The notes under the pieces are model-generated. The model had not been told where the DNA came from. It made no database searches and worked only from the letters and a program-made list of their open reading frames with translations. Positions 53,407 to 62,213 of a stretch of 64,000 bases of DNA are shown here, one piece after another. Source of the stretch: CAYJLF01 sp964371055 (GTDB lineage Bacteria > Eisenbacteria > RBG-16-71-46 > CAIMUX01); the NCBI GenBank assembly GCA_964371055.1, contig CAYJLF010000001.1:1-64000 (forward strand), read 5' to 3'. The position numbers and the translations under genes are program-made. The first letter of the stretch is position 1, and every line of letters begins with the position of its first letter.

Positions 53407-53467
53407 GGAGAAGAAACGGGCCCGCGAGCCGTCCCGGACCGTGGAAGGTCGGGGTCGGCTCGCGGGC
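53407..53467 (-). terminator. Intrinsic terminator of the HDOD-CheD-HD-GYP operon
   Basis: A perfect 12-bp stem GCCCGCGAGCCG/CGGCTCGCGGGC with a nested inner hairpin sits 31 nt past the HDOD stop. Read on the minus strand it is followed by CCCGTTTCTTCTCC, a T-rich tract. Confidence 0.75.
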
Positions 53468-53497
53468 GTGAGAGGCCGGACGTGGTCGCGCGACGGG

Positions 53498-54343
53498 TCA
53501 GGCCGCCGCGAGGGCCTGCTCGGTGTCTTCGAACTTCTCCACCAGGTCGATCAGGATCCGATCGAGGTCATCCGGCTCCAGTTTGAACATCCGGACCGTG
53601 TCCGCCGCGAATCGGTTGGCCAGACCGGGACGCCCGAGACCGACACCCAGCCAGTGGGAGAGAGAATCGCCGAGGTGAACGAGAGCGACGAGGTCGGCGT
53701 CGCCGTCCGCCTTCTCCGGCTCGTGGTGCCAGCGGATCATCCGCACGAGCGACTCCGGGAAGCCCCACTGCTCCGCGATCCGCGCCCCCAGGTCGGCATG
53801 CTCGATGCCGAAGACATCCCGTTCGGCATCCTGGAACGTCGCGCCCTGCTCGACGCGCAGGCGCACCTCCTGGTACCGCTTCCGCAGGAAGACGTCGAGC
53901 GCGATCTTGCCCAGGTCGTGGAGGAGGCCGCCGGTGAAGGCGAGCGACACCCGCGGATGGCCGACCTGCTGAGCCACGAGACGGCAGGCCAGGGCGGTCG
54001 AGACCGAGTGGCGCCAGAGATCGCCGGGCGCGAGCCCGTAGCCATCGTGGGCTCCGCCCAAGAGCGGCGCGCTCTCCCGCATCGTCACCATCTGGAGGAT
54101 GGTGCGCATGCCCAGCCGGTGGATCGCCTCCTGCAGCGTCGAGAGCTGCCGGCTGCCGGCATAGTAGGTCGAATTGCACATCCGCAACACATTCGCCGTC
54201 ACGCCGGGATCGACCTCGATCGCTTCGATCAGCTCCCGTGCGCCCGCCTTCGGGTCATCCATGACCATCAGAATGCGAACCAGCACCATGGGGGCGGCAG
54301 GCAGGTTCTTCAGGCCGGCGAGGATCGCCTCATGCTCCAGCAT
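53498..54343 (-). CDS. HDOD domain protein
   Basis: A 281-residue single-domain HDOD protein: the N-terminal LPAAPMVLVRILMVMDDPKAGARELIEAIEVDPGVTANVLRMCNS pattern, the central IHRLGMRTILQMV, and a HD-like LLHDLGKIALDVFL helix. HDOD proteins act as regulatory adaptors in nucleotide-second-messenger and chemotaxis-type signalling and rarely show phosphodiesterase activity. AGGAGG precedes the ATG. It is the last gene of the signalling operon. Confidence 0.93.
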   Translation of the reverse strand: MLEHEAILAGLKNLPAAPMVLVRILMVMDDPKAGARELIEAIEVDPGVTANVLRMCNSTYYAGSRQLSTLQEAIHRLGMRTILQMVTMRESAPLLGGAHDGYGLAPGDLWRHSVSTALACRLVAQQVGHPRVSLAFTGGLLHDLGKIALDVFLRKRYQEVRLRVEQGATFQDAERDVFGIEHADLGARIAEQWGFPESLVRMIRWHHEPEKADGDADLVALVHLGDSLSHWLGVGLGRPGLANRFAADTVRMFKLEPDDLDRILIDLVEKFEDTEQALAAA

Positions 54344-54351
54344 CGTTCCTC

Positions 54352-54831
54352 CTAGACGTTGAGGCTCCGGACGATGAAGTCGCCCGGCCCGGTCTCCAGG
54401 CAGAGTTCGCGCACGACGACCCCTCCGGTCTCGTTGCGGTCGATCGGCACCCCCGCGGCCCGGAGCGCGCGCAGACCGCTCTCGCGGTTACGGATCCCGA
54501 CGTCGAACGCTCCACCCTCGGGCAGGGAAGCGCCACCGGCCAGGCAGGCTCGCAGCCGGCTCTTCTCTGCCCCCTGCTCTTCCATCTTGCCCATCAGGCA
54601 AGGGATGCCGGTATCGGCGAAGAGGCTCGGGTTTTTCTCCGCCCGCGCCGGATTGATCCGCGAGTCCGGCAGCATCCAGTGGATCATCCCCGCGATCCCG
54701 GTCTGTGGATCATGCACCGCGAGGGCCACGCTCGACCCGAGACAGCGCGCCACCAGGGTGCGCCCCTCCGCCGGCGCGGCGTACAACTCACCGATTCCGA
54801 TCAACACCATGTTTCCCGCCTCGACCGCCAC
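54352..54831 (-). CDS. cheD: Chemoreceptor glutamine deamidase CheD
   Basis: A 159-residue protein that deamidates receptor glutamines and, with CheC, helps chemotactic adaptation. Catalytic C30 (LVARCLGSSVAL) and H51 (AGMIHWMLPD) are in place, as is the EETGG-like NETGGVVVREL near the C-terminus. The start is a GTG with AGGAG upstream; the internal ATG at codon 8 is possible. No CheA, CheB, CheR or classical chemoreceptor is nearby, so its substrate may be the HAMP membrane protein of the same operon. Confidence 0.93.
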   Translation of the reverse strand: MAVEAGNMVLIGIGELYAAPAEGRTLVARCLGSSVALAVHDPQTGIAGMIHWMLPDSRINPARAEKNPSLFADTGIPCLMGKMEEQGAEKSRLRACLAGGASLPEGGAFDVGIRNRESGLRALRAAGVPIDRNETGGVVVRELCLETGPGDFIVRSLNV

Positions 54832-54846
54832 TCTCGGTCTCTCCTG

Positions 54847-56430
54847 TCATCCCGCGACGGGGGATCCCGCCGACCATGCCCCGGTAGGGGTCGTGACCAC
54901 CAAACTCGCCAACGACTCGACCAGATCGGGATCGAACTGCCGTCCGGCCCGGTCCCGGAGAATGCGCAGCGCCTCCTCCGGATCGTACGCCGGCCGGTGC
55001 GGCCGATCGTGGATGAGTGCATCCCACGCATTGGCCACCGCGACGATGCGGGCGCCGAGTGGAATCTCGGTGTCCCGCAGATTGTCGGGCAGCCCGCTCC
55101 CGTCCCAGTACTCCTGGTGATGCCGGACGATGTCGCCGACCGCGCCGTTTCCCCCCGGCCCCAGCAGGTGCGTCACATGCTCCGCCGCACGCCGCCGGTG
55201 AACCCGGCGATCCGACGGGCTGAGGACGACGGCCTGGTCGAGCAGCTCCCGATACTGGTCGAGCTGTCCGAGATCGTGCAGCAGCGCACCGAAGCGCAGG
55301 CTCTCCAACTCGTCTCCGGTCAAGCCCAGCGCGCGCCCGATGGAGAGGGAGAGCTCCGTCACCCGCTCGGAGTGGCCGCGCAGGTAGGTGTAGCGATCCT
55401 CGATCGTGGCGATGAGCTGCGCCGTCGTCTCGAGGAAGGTCCGCTGCGTCTCCTCGAAGCTGCGGACGTTCTGGACCGCGGCCACAATCGACGCGCCGAG
55501 GATCTCGAGCAGCTTGTAGTCGAAGCGACCGAGGGGATCCCCGGTGATCCGGTCGCCGAGCAGGAGCAGTCCGCGGACCTTTCCGTGCTGCAGCGCCGGC
55601 ACCAGCAGGAGCCCGCCGACCGCGGCGAGGCGCAGCACATCGTCTCCCGCTCCGGGATCCTCCGCCAGTTCATCCACCCGGACCGGCCGTCCCGCGGCGG
55701 CGCAGAACCGCGCCGTCGGCCCGTCAGCCGCGAGCGCGAGGCCCCGCGCGGCGGTCTCGTCGAGCCCTCGGCAGACGCGCGGACGGAGCTGTCCGTCCTC
55801 GCCCGGCAGGAGGAGCGCCACCTGCTGGAAATCGAGATTCGCGACGGTCGTCAGCACGAACCGGTCGAGGATCTCCTCGATCGAGCGGAAGCGGTTCAAT
55901 TCGACGACCTGGTTGAGCATGGCGCTCATCCGAGTGAGACTCTGGCCCATCTCCTGGCGCATCTGCAGCAGCGTGTCACGACTGCGCCGTATCTCTCCCT
56001 CGAGCACTTCCGTCTTCATGAGGAGAAGCTGGCGGTCCTGCGACCGGTCGAGGATGCGCCGGATCTTGATGATGAGCTCACGCGGGGAGAAGGGCTTGAC
56101 CAGGTAGTCGTCGGCGCCGAGGCGCAGCCCCTGCAGGCGGCTCTCGGTCGCCGCATCGGCGGAGATGATCACCACGGGAAGGTGCTTTCGCGCCGGATCG
56201 CGCCGGATCGTATCGAGGACCTCGAAACCGCTCTTGACCGGCAGGCGCGAGTCGAGCACGACGAGATCGGGCGAGCTGCGCGCCACCGCCTCGAGGGCGG
56301 CGCCGCCGTCATACGCCGTCACGACCTGGTAGCCGCGGCCGGAGAGTGTGATCTGGAGCAGCTCGACGACCCGCACGTCATCGTCGACGATCAGAATCGA
56401 CTCGGCCCTGGGCTGGTTGTCCGGATTCAT
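54847..56430 (-). CDS. Response regulator with GAF and HD-GYP domains
   Basis: A 527-residue protein: an N-terminal receiver (DDDVRVVELL, phospho-aspartate in LVVLDSRLP, K in YLVKPFSP), a coiled coil, a GAF domain (about 170-320), and an HD-GYP-type domain with LRGHSERVTE, LLHDLGQLD and HHQEYWDGSGLPDNL. The diagnostic GYP is GLP and one conserved metal position reads VANAWDAL where VAD is usual, so phosphodiesterase activity is uncertain. The ATG at 56430 is the natural start of the receiver (MNPDNQPRAESILIVDDD). It lies 15 nt upstream of cheD. Confidence 0.9.
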   Translation of the reverse strand: MNPDNQPRAESILIVDDDVRVVELLQITLSGRGYQVVTAYDGGAALEAVARSSPDLVVLDSRLPVKSGFEVLDTIRRDPARKHLPVVIISADAATESRLQGLRLGADDYLVKPFSPRELIIKIRRILDRSQDRQLLLMKTEVLEGEIRRSRDTLLQMRQEMGQSLTRMSAMLNQVVELNRFRSIEEILDRFVLTTVANLDFQQVALLLPGEDGQLRPRVCRGLDETAARGLALAADGPTARFCAAAGRPVRVDELAEDPGAGDDVLRLAAVGGLLLVPALQHGKVRGLLLLGDRITGDPLGRFDYKLLEILGASIVAAVQNVRSFEETQRTFLETTAQLIATIEDRYTYLRGHSERVTELSLSIGRALGLTGDELESLRFGALLHDLGQLDQYRELLDQAVVLSPSDRRVHRRRAAEHVTHLLGPGGNGAVGDIVRHHQEYWDGSGLPDNLRDTEIPLGARIVAVANAWDALIHDRPHRPAYDPEEALRILRDRAGRQFDPDLVESLASLVVTTPTGAWSAGSPVAG

Positions 56431-56567
56431 GCGCGATCGACCCTCGTCGTCCGAAGCGCCGGGGCGTTCCCCGGGGGCCGGGCAAACCCGGCCGTGGGAG
56501 TGCCCATTCGGGCCCCCGCTCTGTAGTTCGGGCGAACCGGATCGAACCGTTAGCAGCGAAATGCGGA

Positions 56568-57932
56568 TCAGGGTTCGGGCGAAGCCGCGCCGAGCGCACC
56601 CAAGACGCGCTCGATCTCCCACTCCTGATAGGGGTAGAGGAGCCGCGGGACCTCACCCAGGCTCGCCAGGGGATCCACGGCTCTCCCCCGGAGCCGCGAC
56701 CCCACGGCGAAGAGGTGCGCTCCGCGGGACTGCGCCCTCCGGAGGGCCTCCAGCCAGGAGAGATCGGCCCCGTCCGGCGGTTCGGCAAAGACGGCGGTCG
56801 CGCGGGAGGAGGCGAGATGTCCCGGAAGATCACCTGGATCAGCGAGTTCCGTGATCTGCCAACCCTGGGTGCGAAGCACGCGGGTCAGGGCGACCCGCGC
56901 CGGGAGATACCGCACGGCGACCACCGCCGTCCGATCGCGGGCGACGGCCGGCACCGCGGCGGCAGGCACCGCTGCGGCCGGCACCGCTGCGGCCGGCACC
57001 CCGACGGCCGATAACGCGGCCGGCACCGCTGCGGGCGGCGACTCGGCGGGCCCGGGCTCACGCGTTCGTTCCGCGCTCACGGGAGGATCGTCGGACGTTT
57101 CCAGCCTCACCAAAGGTGGAGTGCGCCGGGACTCGTCCTCGGTGGCCGCGGGGGCGGGACCGGGGCCCGTTGCCTCTGCCGGCAGATCGTCGGAGTACCC
57201 CGCCAGGAACTCGACCAGAGTCTGCATGCAGCATCCCGGCGCGCTGGCCCGCCTGCCGGGCACCACGACGAGTTCGAGCCCGCGCGACGCCGCCGCCGAA
57301 GCCGGGACGACGCCGCCCAGCGCCTCGCAGGTCAGAGCGACGGACCCGCCGTCATGGTCCCACGCGACCCGGTAGGGCTCGGCCGATGCTTCATCCTCGG
57401 CCGGCAGTTCCAGGAGCGCTCGGAGCGATACGGCCTGACCGATCCCGCCCGGCTCCTCCTCCGCGAGTCCGATTCCCTGCACGCGCTCCCAGGGGAATCC
57501 GATCCAGGCATCGCCACCCCGCACGAGCAGCAGATCGGGATCATCCGCCGGCGCCGGCGGGGGCAGAGAATCCTCCTCGAGGGCGGACGCATCCGTCCCC
57601 TGCCCGGAGAAAGCACGCGCCAGCGCAGCCTCGATCGTGCGATCGATCCAATCGCGATCCGACGGCGGAATCGGGGGGGATGAGGCCGGCTGCGACGCCA
57701 TGCCGTCCGCCTCCCGGTCGGCGCGCGGGGCCCGATCGGCGGCCGAAGGAGTCACGGCCTCCGGGACCGCCGCATGGTCCGGGGCGCCGAGGCGCGGTTG
57801 CGCCATGGCCGCCGCGATCAGCATCTGCCGTTCCAGCCGCCGCAGCAGCTCCAGTTCGCGGCGTCGCAGGCGGATCAGCTCATGGAGAAGAGACAGGATG
57901 TCCACGTCCGGCTTCGTCGGCTCGGTGCTCAT
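56568..57932 (-). CDS. CheW-like domain protein with degenerate receiver
   Basis: A 454-residue protein. A short coiled coil (LLHELIRLRRRELELLRRLERQM) precedes a CheW-like domain (DLLLVRGGDAWIGFPWERVQGIGLAEE, about 130-240). An alanine-proline-rich linker with a VPAAA repeat follows, then a C-terminal receiver-like domain (TAVVAVRYLPARVALTRVLRTQGWQIT) that lacks the phospho-aspartate context. It could couple a receptor to a kinase as CheW does. It overlaps the HAMP membrane protein stop by four bases (ATGA), which fixes the start. Confidence 0.72.
   Translation of the reverse strand: MSTEPTKPDVDILSLLHELIRLRRRELELLRRLERQMLIAAAMAQPRLGAPDHAAVPEAVTPSAADRAPRADREADGMASQPASSPPIPPSDRDWIDRTIEAALARAFSGQGTDASALEEDSLPPPAPADDPDLLLVRGGDAWIGFPWERVQGIGLAEEEPGGIGQAVSLRALLELPAEDEASAEPYRVAWDHDGGSVALTCEALGGVVPASAAASRGLELVVVPGRRASAPGCCMQTLVEFLAGYSDDLPAEATGPGPAPAATEDESRRTPPLVRLETSDDPPVSAERTREPGPAESPPAAVPAALSAVGVPAAAVPAAAVPAAAVPAVARDRTAVVAVRYLPARVALTRVLRTQGWQITELADPGDLPGHLASSRATAVFAEPPDGADLSWLEALRRAQSRGAHLFAVGSRLRGRAVDPLASLGEVPRLLYPYQEWEIERVLGALGAASPEP
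56950..57009. repeat. Four 15-bp tandem repeats in the CheW-like gene
   Basis: Four copies of GGCACCGCTGCGGCC with few changes (the middle two are identical). On the coding strand they encode the VPAAA linker repeat; the unit length keeps the frame. Confidence 0.85.
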
Positions 57933-59005
57933 CGTTCCTCTGCTTCCGCCAGGCGGCGCTCCAGCGCCTCCATCCCCTCCACCAACCGGAGCCAAGCGGC
58001 GCGACTCTGATCAGGGCCGGACCCGCTCCCCGCAACCGCCGGAATGCCGTCGCTCGCCGCCGGATCCGCGCGGCCGAGCGCCGCGGACGCGACCGCATCA
58101 TCCAGATCGGACGTCACGGGTTCGCGCGGGCGACCGCCGTTGTCGCTCCCGGCCGGATGCAGCGCGACCGAGCGCAGAAACTCCTCCAGGTCGGTCAATC
58201 CGCCCTGGAATCTCTCCAGGAGTTCCGAGGCCCGCCGTCCCGGCCCCCCGCCGGATCGCGCCGCCTCCAGAGCAAAGACCGTCCCGATCTGCCGGAGACG
58301 CTCGATCGAGGTCGAGACCGGAGCGAGCGTGTCGGCGGAAACCGTCGCGTCGACCTCTACGGGCGGACGGTCCAGACCCGCCGCCTGGCCGAGCGCGGTC
58401 AACTCCCCCCGCAACCGGCGGGTCCGTTCCCGCAGATCGGCGAAAAACTCGAGCAGGTGCACCCGCTTGGCCGCCAGGGAGAGGCCGATGTCGTTCAGCG
58501 GGCCGACGGCCGTGACGATCGGCGGGATGCCGTGCTGTCCCGTTCGGGCCAGCTCCTCGCGCAACCGGGCGAGCGCCTCGCGCAACTCCTCGAGTTCCTC
58601 GAGCGCGCGGGTCCCGGCCTTCTTCTGGTTGAGGAGGACGCCGAGCAGGCGATAGAGATCGTGGTACTCGCGGATCCGCGTGTGCAGGAGCGCCGCGCCG
58701 CGCGGTGAGAGCTCGCCGTTCTCGGGCAGGCGGATCAGCAGGCGCAGCGGCCGCATGAGCCGGTCGACCACGAGCCAACCGAAACCGACCGAGAGGACCA
58801 GGCTCAGGACGACGAGCGCCCCTCCCCCCAGGCGCAGGGCGAGGCGTCGGTCGGCGGCACCCGGCAGGAGGTCGCGCAGGGTGTACTCGACCAGCAGGAA
58901 GTAGGCCGCCCCGAGGAACGCGGTCGGCAGGACGACGAGCAGGATGCTCCCCGCGAACGGTCCGCGCGCATGGTCGTCCCGGCCCTCAAATCGATCCCGC
59001 TCCAC
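57929..59005 (-). CDS. Two-TM HAMP-type coiled-coil membrane protein (receptor-like)
   Basis: A 358-residue protein: two TM helices (ILLVVLPTAFLGAAYFLLV and ALVVLSLVLSVGFGWLVV), a HAMP-like linker after the second, and a long coiled coil (TRALEELEELREALARLREELARTGQ...). The region after about 200 resembles chemoreceptor cytoplasmic helices but lacks the highly conserved signalling tip, so it is not a standard MCP. The GTG start at 59005 has GAGAGGA six bases upstream; the earlier ATG has no ribosome site. It heads the signalling operon. Confidence 0.75.
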   Translation of the reverse strand: MERDRFEGRDDHARGPFAGSILLVVLPTAFLGAAYFLLVEYTLRDLLPGAADRRLALRLGGGALVVLSLVLSVGFGWLVVDRLMRPLRLLIRLPENGELSPRGAALLHTRIREYHDLYRLLGVLLNQKKAGTRALEELEELREALARLREELARTGQHGIPPIVTAVGPLNDIGLSLAAKRVHLLEFFADLRERTRRLRGELTALGQAAGLDRPPVEVDATVSADTLAPVSTSIERLRQIGTVFALEAARSGGGPGRRASELLERFQGGLTDLEEFLRSVALHPAGSDNGGRPREPVTSDLDDAVASAALGRADPAASDGIPAVAGSGSGPDQSRAAWLRLVEGMEALERRLAEAEER

Positions 59006-59205
59006 CGGTGTTCCTCTCCCGTCCCGCAAAGCGCACCCCGAATCCGGCCTGACGATGCAGCCTGCACGCCCGCCGCCGCCGCTCCCCGGAGATTCCCGCC
59101 GCTTGCGACCCGAGACCGAGGCCGTGGAACTTGAAGATGCGGCGTTCCGGGCCGGCCCGGGCTCGAATGGCACGGGCCTTGCGCCGGTCGTTGCTGCATG
59201 CGGAG

Positions 59206-59235
59206 AGCGTAGCACGAGGGCACGCCGATCGGCAA
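59206..59235 (-). promoter_or_regulatory. Possible promoter of the signalling operon
   Basis: On the minus strand TTGCCG (59230-59235) and TACGCT (59206-59211) are separated by 18 nt, with TGC just before the -10 box. It lies about 200 nt upstream of the GTG at 59005. Matches to consensus are partial. Confidence 0.35.
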
Positions 59236-59278
59236 CGGCCACGCAGCCGGGCGGCCGGCACCACGGGGGACATCAGGC

Positions 59279-60082
59279 ATGACAGCAGTCCGCGAGCAGT
59301 ATCTCGAACTCCCCGGCACCGGCAGCCGCGAACTCCGGCCGACCTACCTCTTCATGATGAAGTGCCTGCTCTACAGCCGCATGGAAACCGGTCTGGCCTC
59401 GAACCGGGACTACTACGACGAGGACGTGAACGTCTACATCGCCCACCTGCTCAACTCGTTCATTCGCTCCGACTACATCGAACGGGCGAAGGGTTTCCTC
59501 AGTCGGTACGACACCGAGGTCTTCGAGCGACTCTCGCAATCGACCGACGCGAGGTTGAAGTACACCTTGTACAAGACCAACGCCGACTTCCTGCTTGTCA
59601 GCCTCGGCATCTTCGATCAGCCGGACCTGGTCCCCGGCGCGCCCGGAACGACCGGCGCGCGTCACGAGGGACCGGCGGTTTGGAAGCCGAGCGAAGAGGC
59701 AGTGATCGGCCGCGGCCGCACCTACTACCGCTTCGCCTACACCTACAGCCAGCAGATTCATGGACGCAACGCCGCCGTCAGCGACGTGCTCGAAAAGCTG
59801 AGCGTCGGCTTCGACAAGTATCTCCGGATCCTTGCGCACATGCGGGGCGAATACCTCAATCTCCTGCGCTCGCTGAGCCAGGGAGAGATCTACCACCTGG
59901 AGCGCGTGGTGAACGAGGCGGCGCGCCAGGAGAACATCAAACAGAAGCAGGACGAGTTGCTCGATGCCTACCTCGAGTGGAAGCGCACGCGCGATCCCGG
60001 ATTGCGCGAAGAGATGAACCGGCTGCAGACGGAGATCCAGACCGCGCTGCCGGAGTTCCGCTTCGAGGTGCCCGAAGTGTAG
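59279..60082 (+). CDS. Conserved-looking hypothetical protein
   Basis: A 267-residue soluble, mostly helical, protein that I do not recognise. It opens REQYLELPGTGSRELRPTYLFMMKCLLYSRM and contains DYYDEDVNVYIAHLLNSFIRSDYIERAKGFLSRYD and a coiled-coil C-terminal part (QENIKQKQDELLDAYLEWKRTRD). No signal peptide, TM or catalytic motif is visible. Its sequence is rich in tyrosine and charged residues and reads as a real, well-constrained protein. It is followed by a clear terminator, so it is a single-gene unit divergent from the signalling operon. Confidence 0.8.
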   Translation: MTAVREQYLELPGTGSRELRPTYLFMMKCLLYSRMETGLASNRDYYDEDVNVYIAHLLNSFIRSDYIERAKGFLSRYDTEVFERLSQSTDARLKYTLYKTNADFLLVSLGIFDQPDLVPGAPGTTGARHEGPAVWKPSEEAVIGRGRTYYRFAYTYSQQIHGRNAAVSDVLEKLSVGFDKYLRILAHMRGEYLNLLRSLSQGEIYHLERVVNEAARQENIKQKQDELLDAYLEWKRTRDPGLREEMNRLQTEIQTALPEFRFEVPEV

Positions 60083-60143
60083 TCCGGTCCGGGGCCCGGC
60101 CCGTCGGGGAGAACCCGGCGCCCGTCCATCCTGAGACCTCCGC

Positions 60144-60187
60144 CCGGGGATCCCGCGGTCGCTCCGCGGGGTCCCCGGCTCCTTTGG
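60144..60187 (+). terminator. Intrinsic terminator after the hypothetical gene
   Basis: A 15-bp stem CCGGGGATCCCGCGG/CCGCGGGGTCCCCGG (one G-U pair) with a 5-nt loop, followed by CTCCTTT, 62 nt past the stop. Confidence 0.8.
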
Positions 60188-60256
60188 CCGGGTGCCATCC
60201 GCCCCCACCCCGTTTTCCGGCAACCGGAAAGGCCGGGCGGGGTATCTTGTTCTTGT

Positions 60257-62125
60257 ATGCGCATCCGGCCGATCTTCACTCTCCCCCCCCCGCGCTCATC
60301 CGGCGCGCGCGGCGGGCGCACCCGCCGCTGGGCGCGTTTCCGGCGTCTCGCGATGCCGGTCGTGGCGTTGCTTCTCCTCGCGGGCAGCGTCATCGGCGCC
60401 GGCAGCGGCCCCTTCGGCTCGCGCGGCGAACCGGACGAAGCACCGGAGCCGGGTCCGATTCGCCGGGAGCCGGGGGCCCCTCCCTGGCCGGACGGCTTCG
60501 AGATCGGCCTCCAGGCGGCGCGGGCCTACACGTTCCACTTCGGGCTGGTCGAGGACGACTCCCTGTTGGCGAGGATGAATCGGATCGGGTACGAGGTCAC
60601 CAGCCAGGCCGGGCGACCCGACATCCTCTTCACGTTCCACATCCTCGACGTCCCGGACCCGAACGCGTTCGCCCTGCCGGGCGGGTTCATCTTCCTGACC
60701 CGGGGGATGACCGAACTCGACCTTTCGGACGCTGCGCTCGCCAATCTTCTGGGACACGAGGCGGCCCACGTCGCCAACAACCACTTCTCCCGCGCCGGCC
60801 GGATCAACACCGCGCTCTCCCTGCTGCAGACCGCGGTCGTGGTCGCGGCGATCCTCGCCGTCCCGTCGAGTTCGAGCGGCGGCTACGACCAGGACGCCGA
60901 GACCGGAGCGTGGCGCTCGAGCCTTACCGGGAAGGACGCGGCCATCCAGGGGACCAGCATCTTCGGCGAGGTCTTCCGCGAGCTTCTCGTGCGCGGCTAT
61001 AGCCGTGGGCTGGAGTACGAGGCGGACGACCACGGTCGGCGCTTTGCGCAACGCGCGGGCTACCCTTCGGATGGCAGCGTCGCGCTGCTGGAAGGGCTGC
61101 ACGAAAGGGTGCACGAGGATCGTGAGTTCGGCTACTGGCGAACCCACCCGTACTTCAAGGAGCGCGTCGCGCGCGCCCGGGCGGCCGGCATGGCCGGCGG
61201 CTCCAGCCCGGACAGCGCGGAGGTCTCCTCCTACCGCCGGTCGGTCTCCGAGCGCCTCTCCGCTCTCGCGGCATCGATCCGGGACGAACCGACCGCGCTC
61301 TTCCTCGCGCGCTCCGCGCTGCTGGCCGCGCGCACCTCGGAGTCGGCGCTCGAAATCGAACGCGACCTCCTGGCGCGCCGGACCGAGCGGCTGCTGAGGC
61401 AGAGACCGGTGTTGCGCGCCTACGGCCCTCTCCTGGCCGACTACGATACTCTCCTGGCGGCGGCCCGCCGCGCCGGCCGAAACGACCTGGCCCGGGCGAT
61501 TCTCCCGCAGCGGGAATCGCTCGAGCGGGAGCGGCTCGACCTCCATCCCGACTTCGTTTCGATCCTGGGACGGGTCGACGCGGGGACGCCGTTCCTCGAG
61601 CTCTTCCTGGCGAACTACCCCGAGGATCCGGAGGCGTCGGAGATCCGCCTGCGACTGGCCGAACGCTACCGGCTCGCCGACCGCCCCGACGAGGCGGCGC
61701 TGACTCTGGCGCAGCTGAAGGACCCTGACGCGTTCCCGCGCGCGGAGGCGGAGCTGAAGCGGGTGCTGCCGTTGGTGCACGAGCTGACCACCAGCCAGCG
61801 ATTGAGCGACGAGGGACCGACCGATTCGACCCGGACCTGGGCCCGCCAGCGTCTTGACATCCAGGCCACGGGGTTCGACTCGCTCGAGGTCGGAAGCAGG
61901 TTTCTGAACGAGTTCCCCCGGTCGCCGGTCGCCCCGGTCGTGGCGGAGAAGGTCGAGGAGCTGGCGATGGCGCGCTACCGCCGTGGCCGCCTCGAGGAGG
62001 GTCTGCGCGAGCTGCAGGCGGCCCTGGACGAGTACCACCGCCTGATCCTGCTGGCGCCCGGAACGCACGCCGCGCGACTCGCCCGCGAGGGGATCGACCG
62101 CATCCAGGCGACCGCGGGGAAGTAG
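60257..62125 (+). CDS. M48 metallopeptidase with C-terminal helical repeats (BepA-like)
   Basis: A 622-residue exported protein. A signal peptide or anchor (MPVVALLLLAGSVIGAG) follows an arginine-rich leader; an M48 domain has NAFALPGGFIFLTRGM, the HEAAHVANNHF zinc helix and a third ligand in LEYEADDHGRR. From about residue 310 the protein becomes a helical-repeat domain, with TPR-like units such as LRLAERYRLADRPDEAALTLAQL. This layout is that of BepA/YfgC-type periplasmic proteases of outer-membrane quality control. The start is uncertain; no strong ribosome site precedes the ATG. It converges with guaB. Confidence 0.9.
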   Translation: MRIRPIFTLPPPRSSGARGGRTRRWARFRRLAMPVVALLLLAGSVIGAGSGPFGSRGEPDEAPEPGPIRREPGAPPWPDGFEIGLQAARAYTFHFGLVEDDSLLARMNRIGYEVTSQAGRPDILFTFHILDVPDPNAFALPGGFIFLTRGMTELDLSDAALANLLGHEAAHVANNHFSRAGRINTALSLLQTAVVVAAILAVPSSSSGGYDQDAETGAWRSSLTGKDAAIQGTSIFGEVFRELLVRGYSRGLEYEADDHGRRFAQRAGYPSDGSVALLEGLHERVHEDREFGYWRTHPYFKERVARARAAGMAGGSSPDSAEVSSYRRSVSERLSALAASIRDEPTALFLARSALLAARTSESALEIERDLLARRTERLLRQRPVLRAYGPLLADYDTLLAAARRAGRNDLARAILPQRESLERERLDLHPDFVSILGRVDAGTPFLELFLANYPEDPEASEIRLRLAERYRLADRPDEAALTLAQLKDPDAFPRAEAELKRVLPLVHELTTSQRLSDEGPTDSTRTWARQRLDIQATGFDSLEVGSRFLNEFPRSPVAPVVAEKVEELAMARYRRGRLEEGLRELQAALDEYHRLILLAPGTHAARLAREGIDRIQATAGK

Positions 62126-62141
62126 CCGGGGTCGTCGCGCT

Positions 62142-62206
62142 GCGGCGTTCTGCCGCGGCGTTCTGCCGGGGCGTTTTGCCGGGGCGTTCTGCCGGGGCGT
62201 TTTGCC
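62142..62206. repeat. Five 13-bp tandem repeats between convergent genes
   Basis: Five head-to-tail copies of a 13-bp unit G(C/G)GGCGTT(C/T)TGCC occupy the gap between the M48 and guaB stop codons. Copies 1 and 2 are identical (GCGGCGTTCTGCC) and copies 3 to 5 alternate TTTT and TTCT. Its 13-bp period is not a codon multiple, which suits a noncoding array. The T-rich cores could serve transcription termination. Confidence 0.9.
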
Positions 62207-62213
62207 GGGCCGG

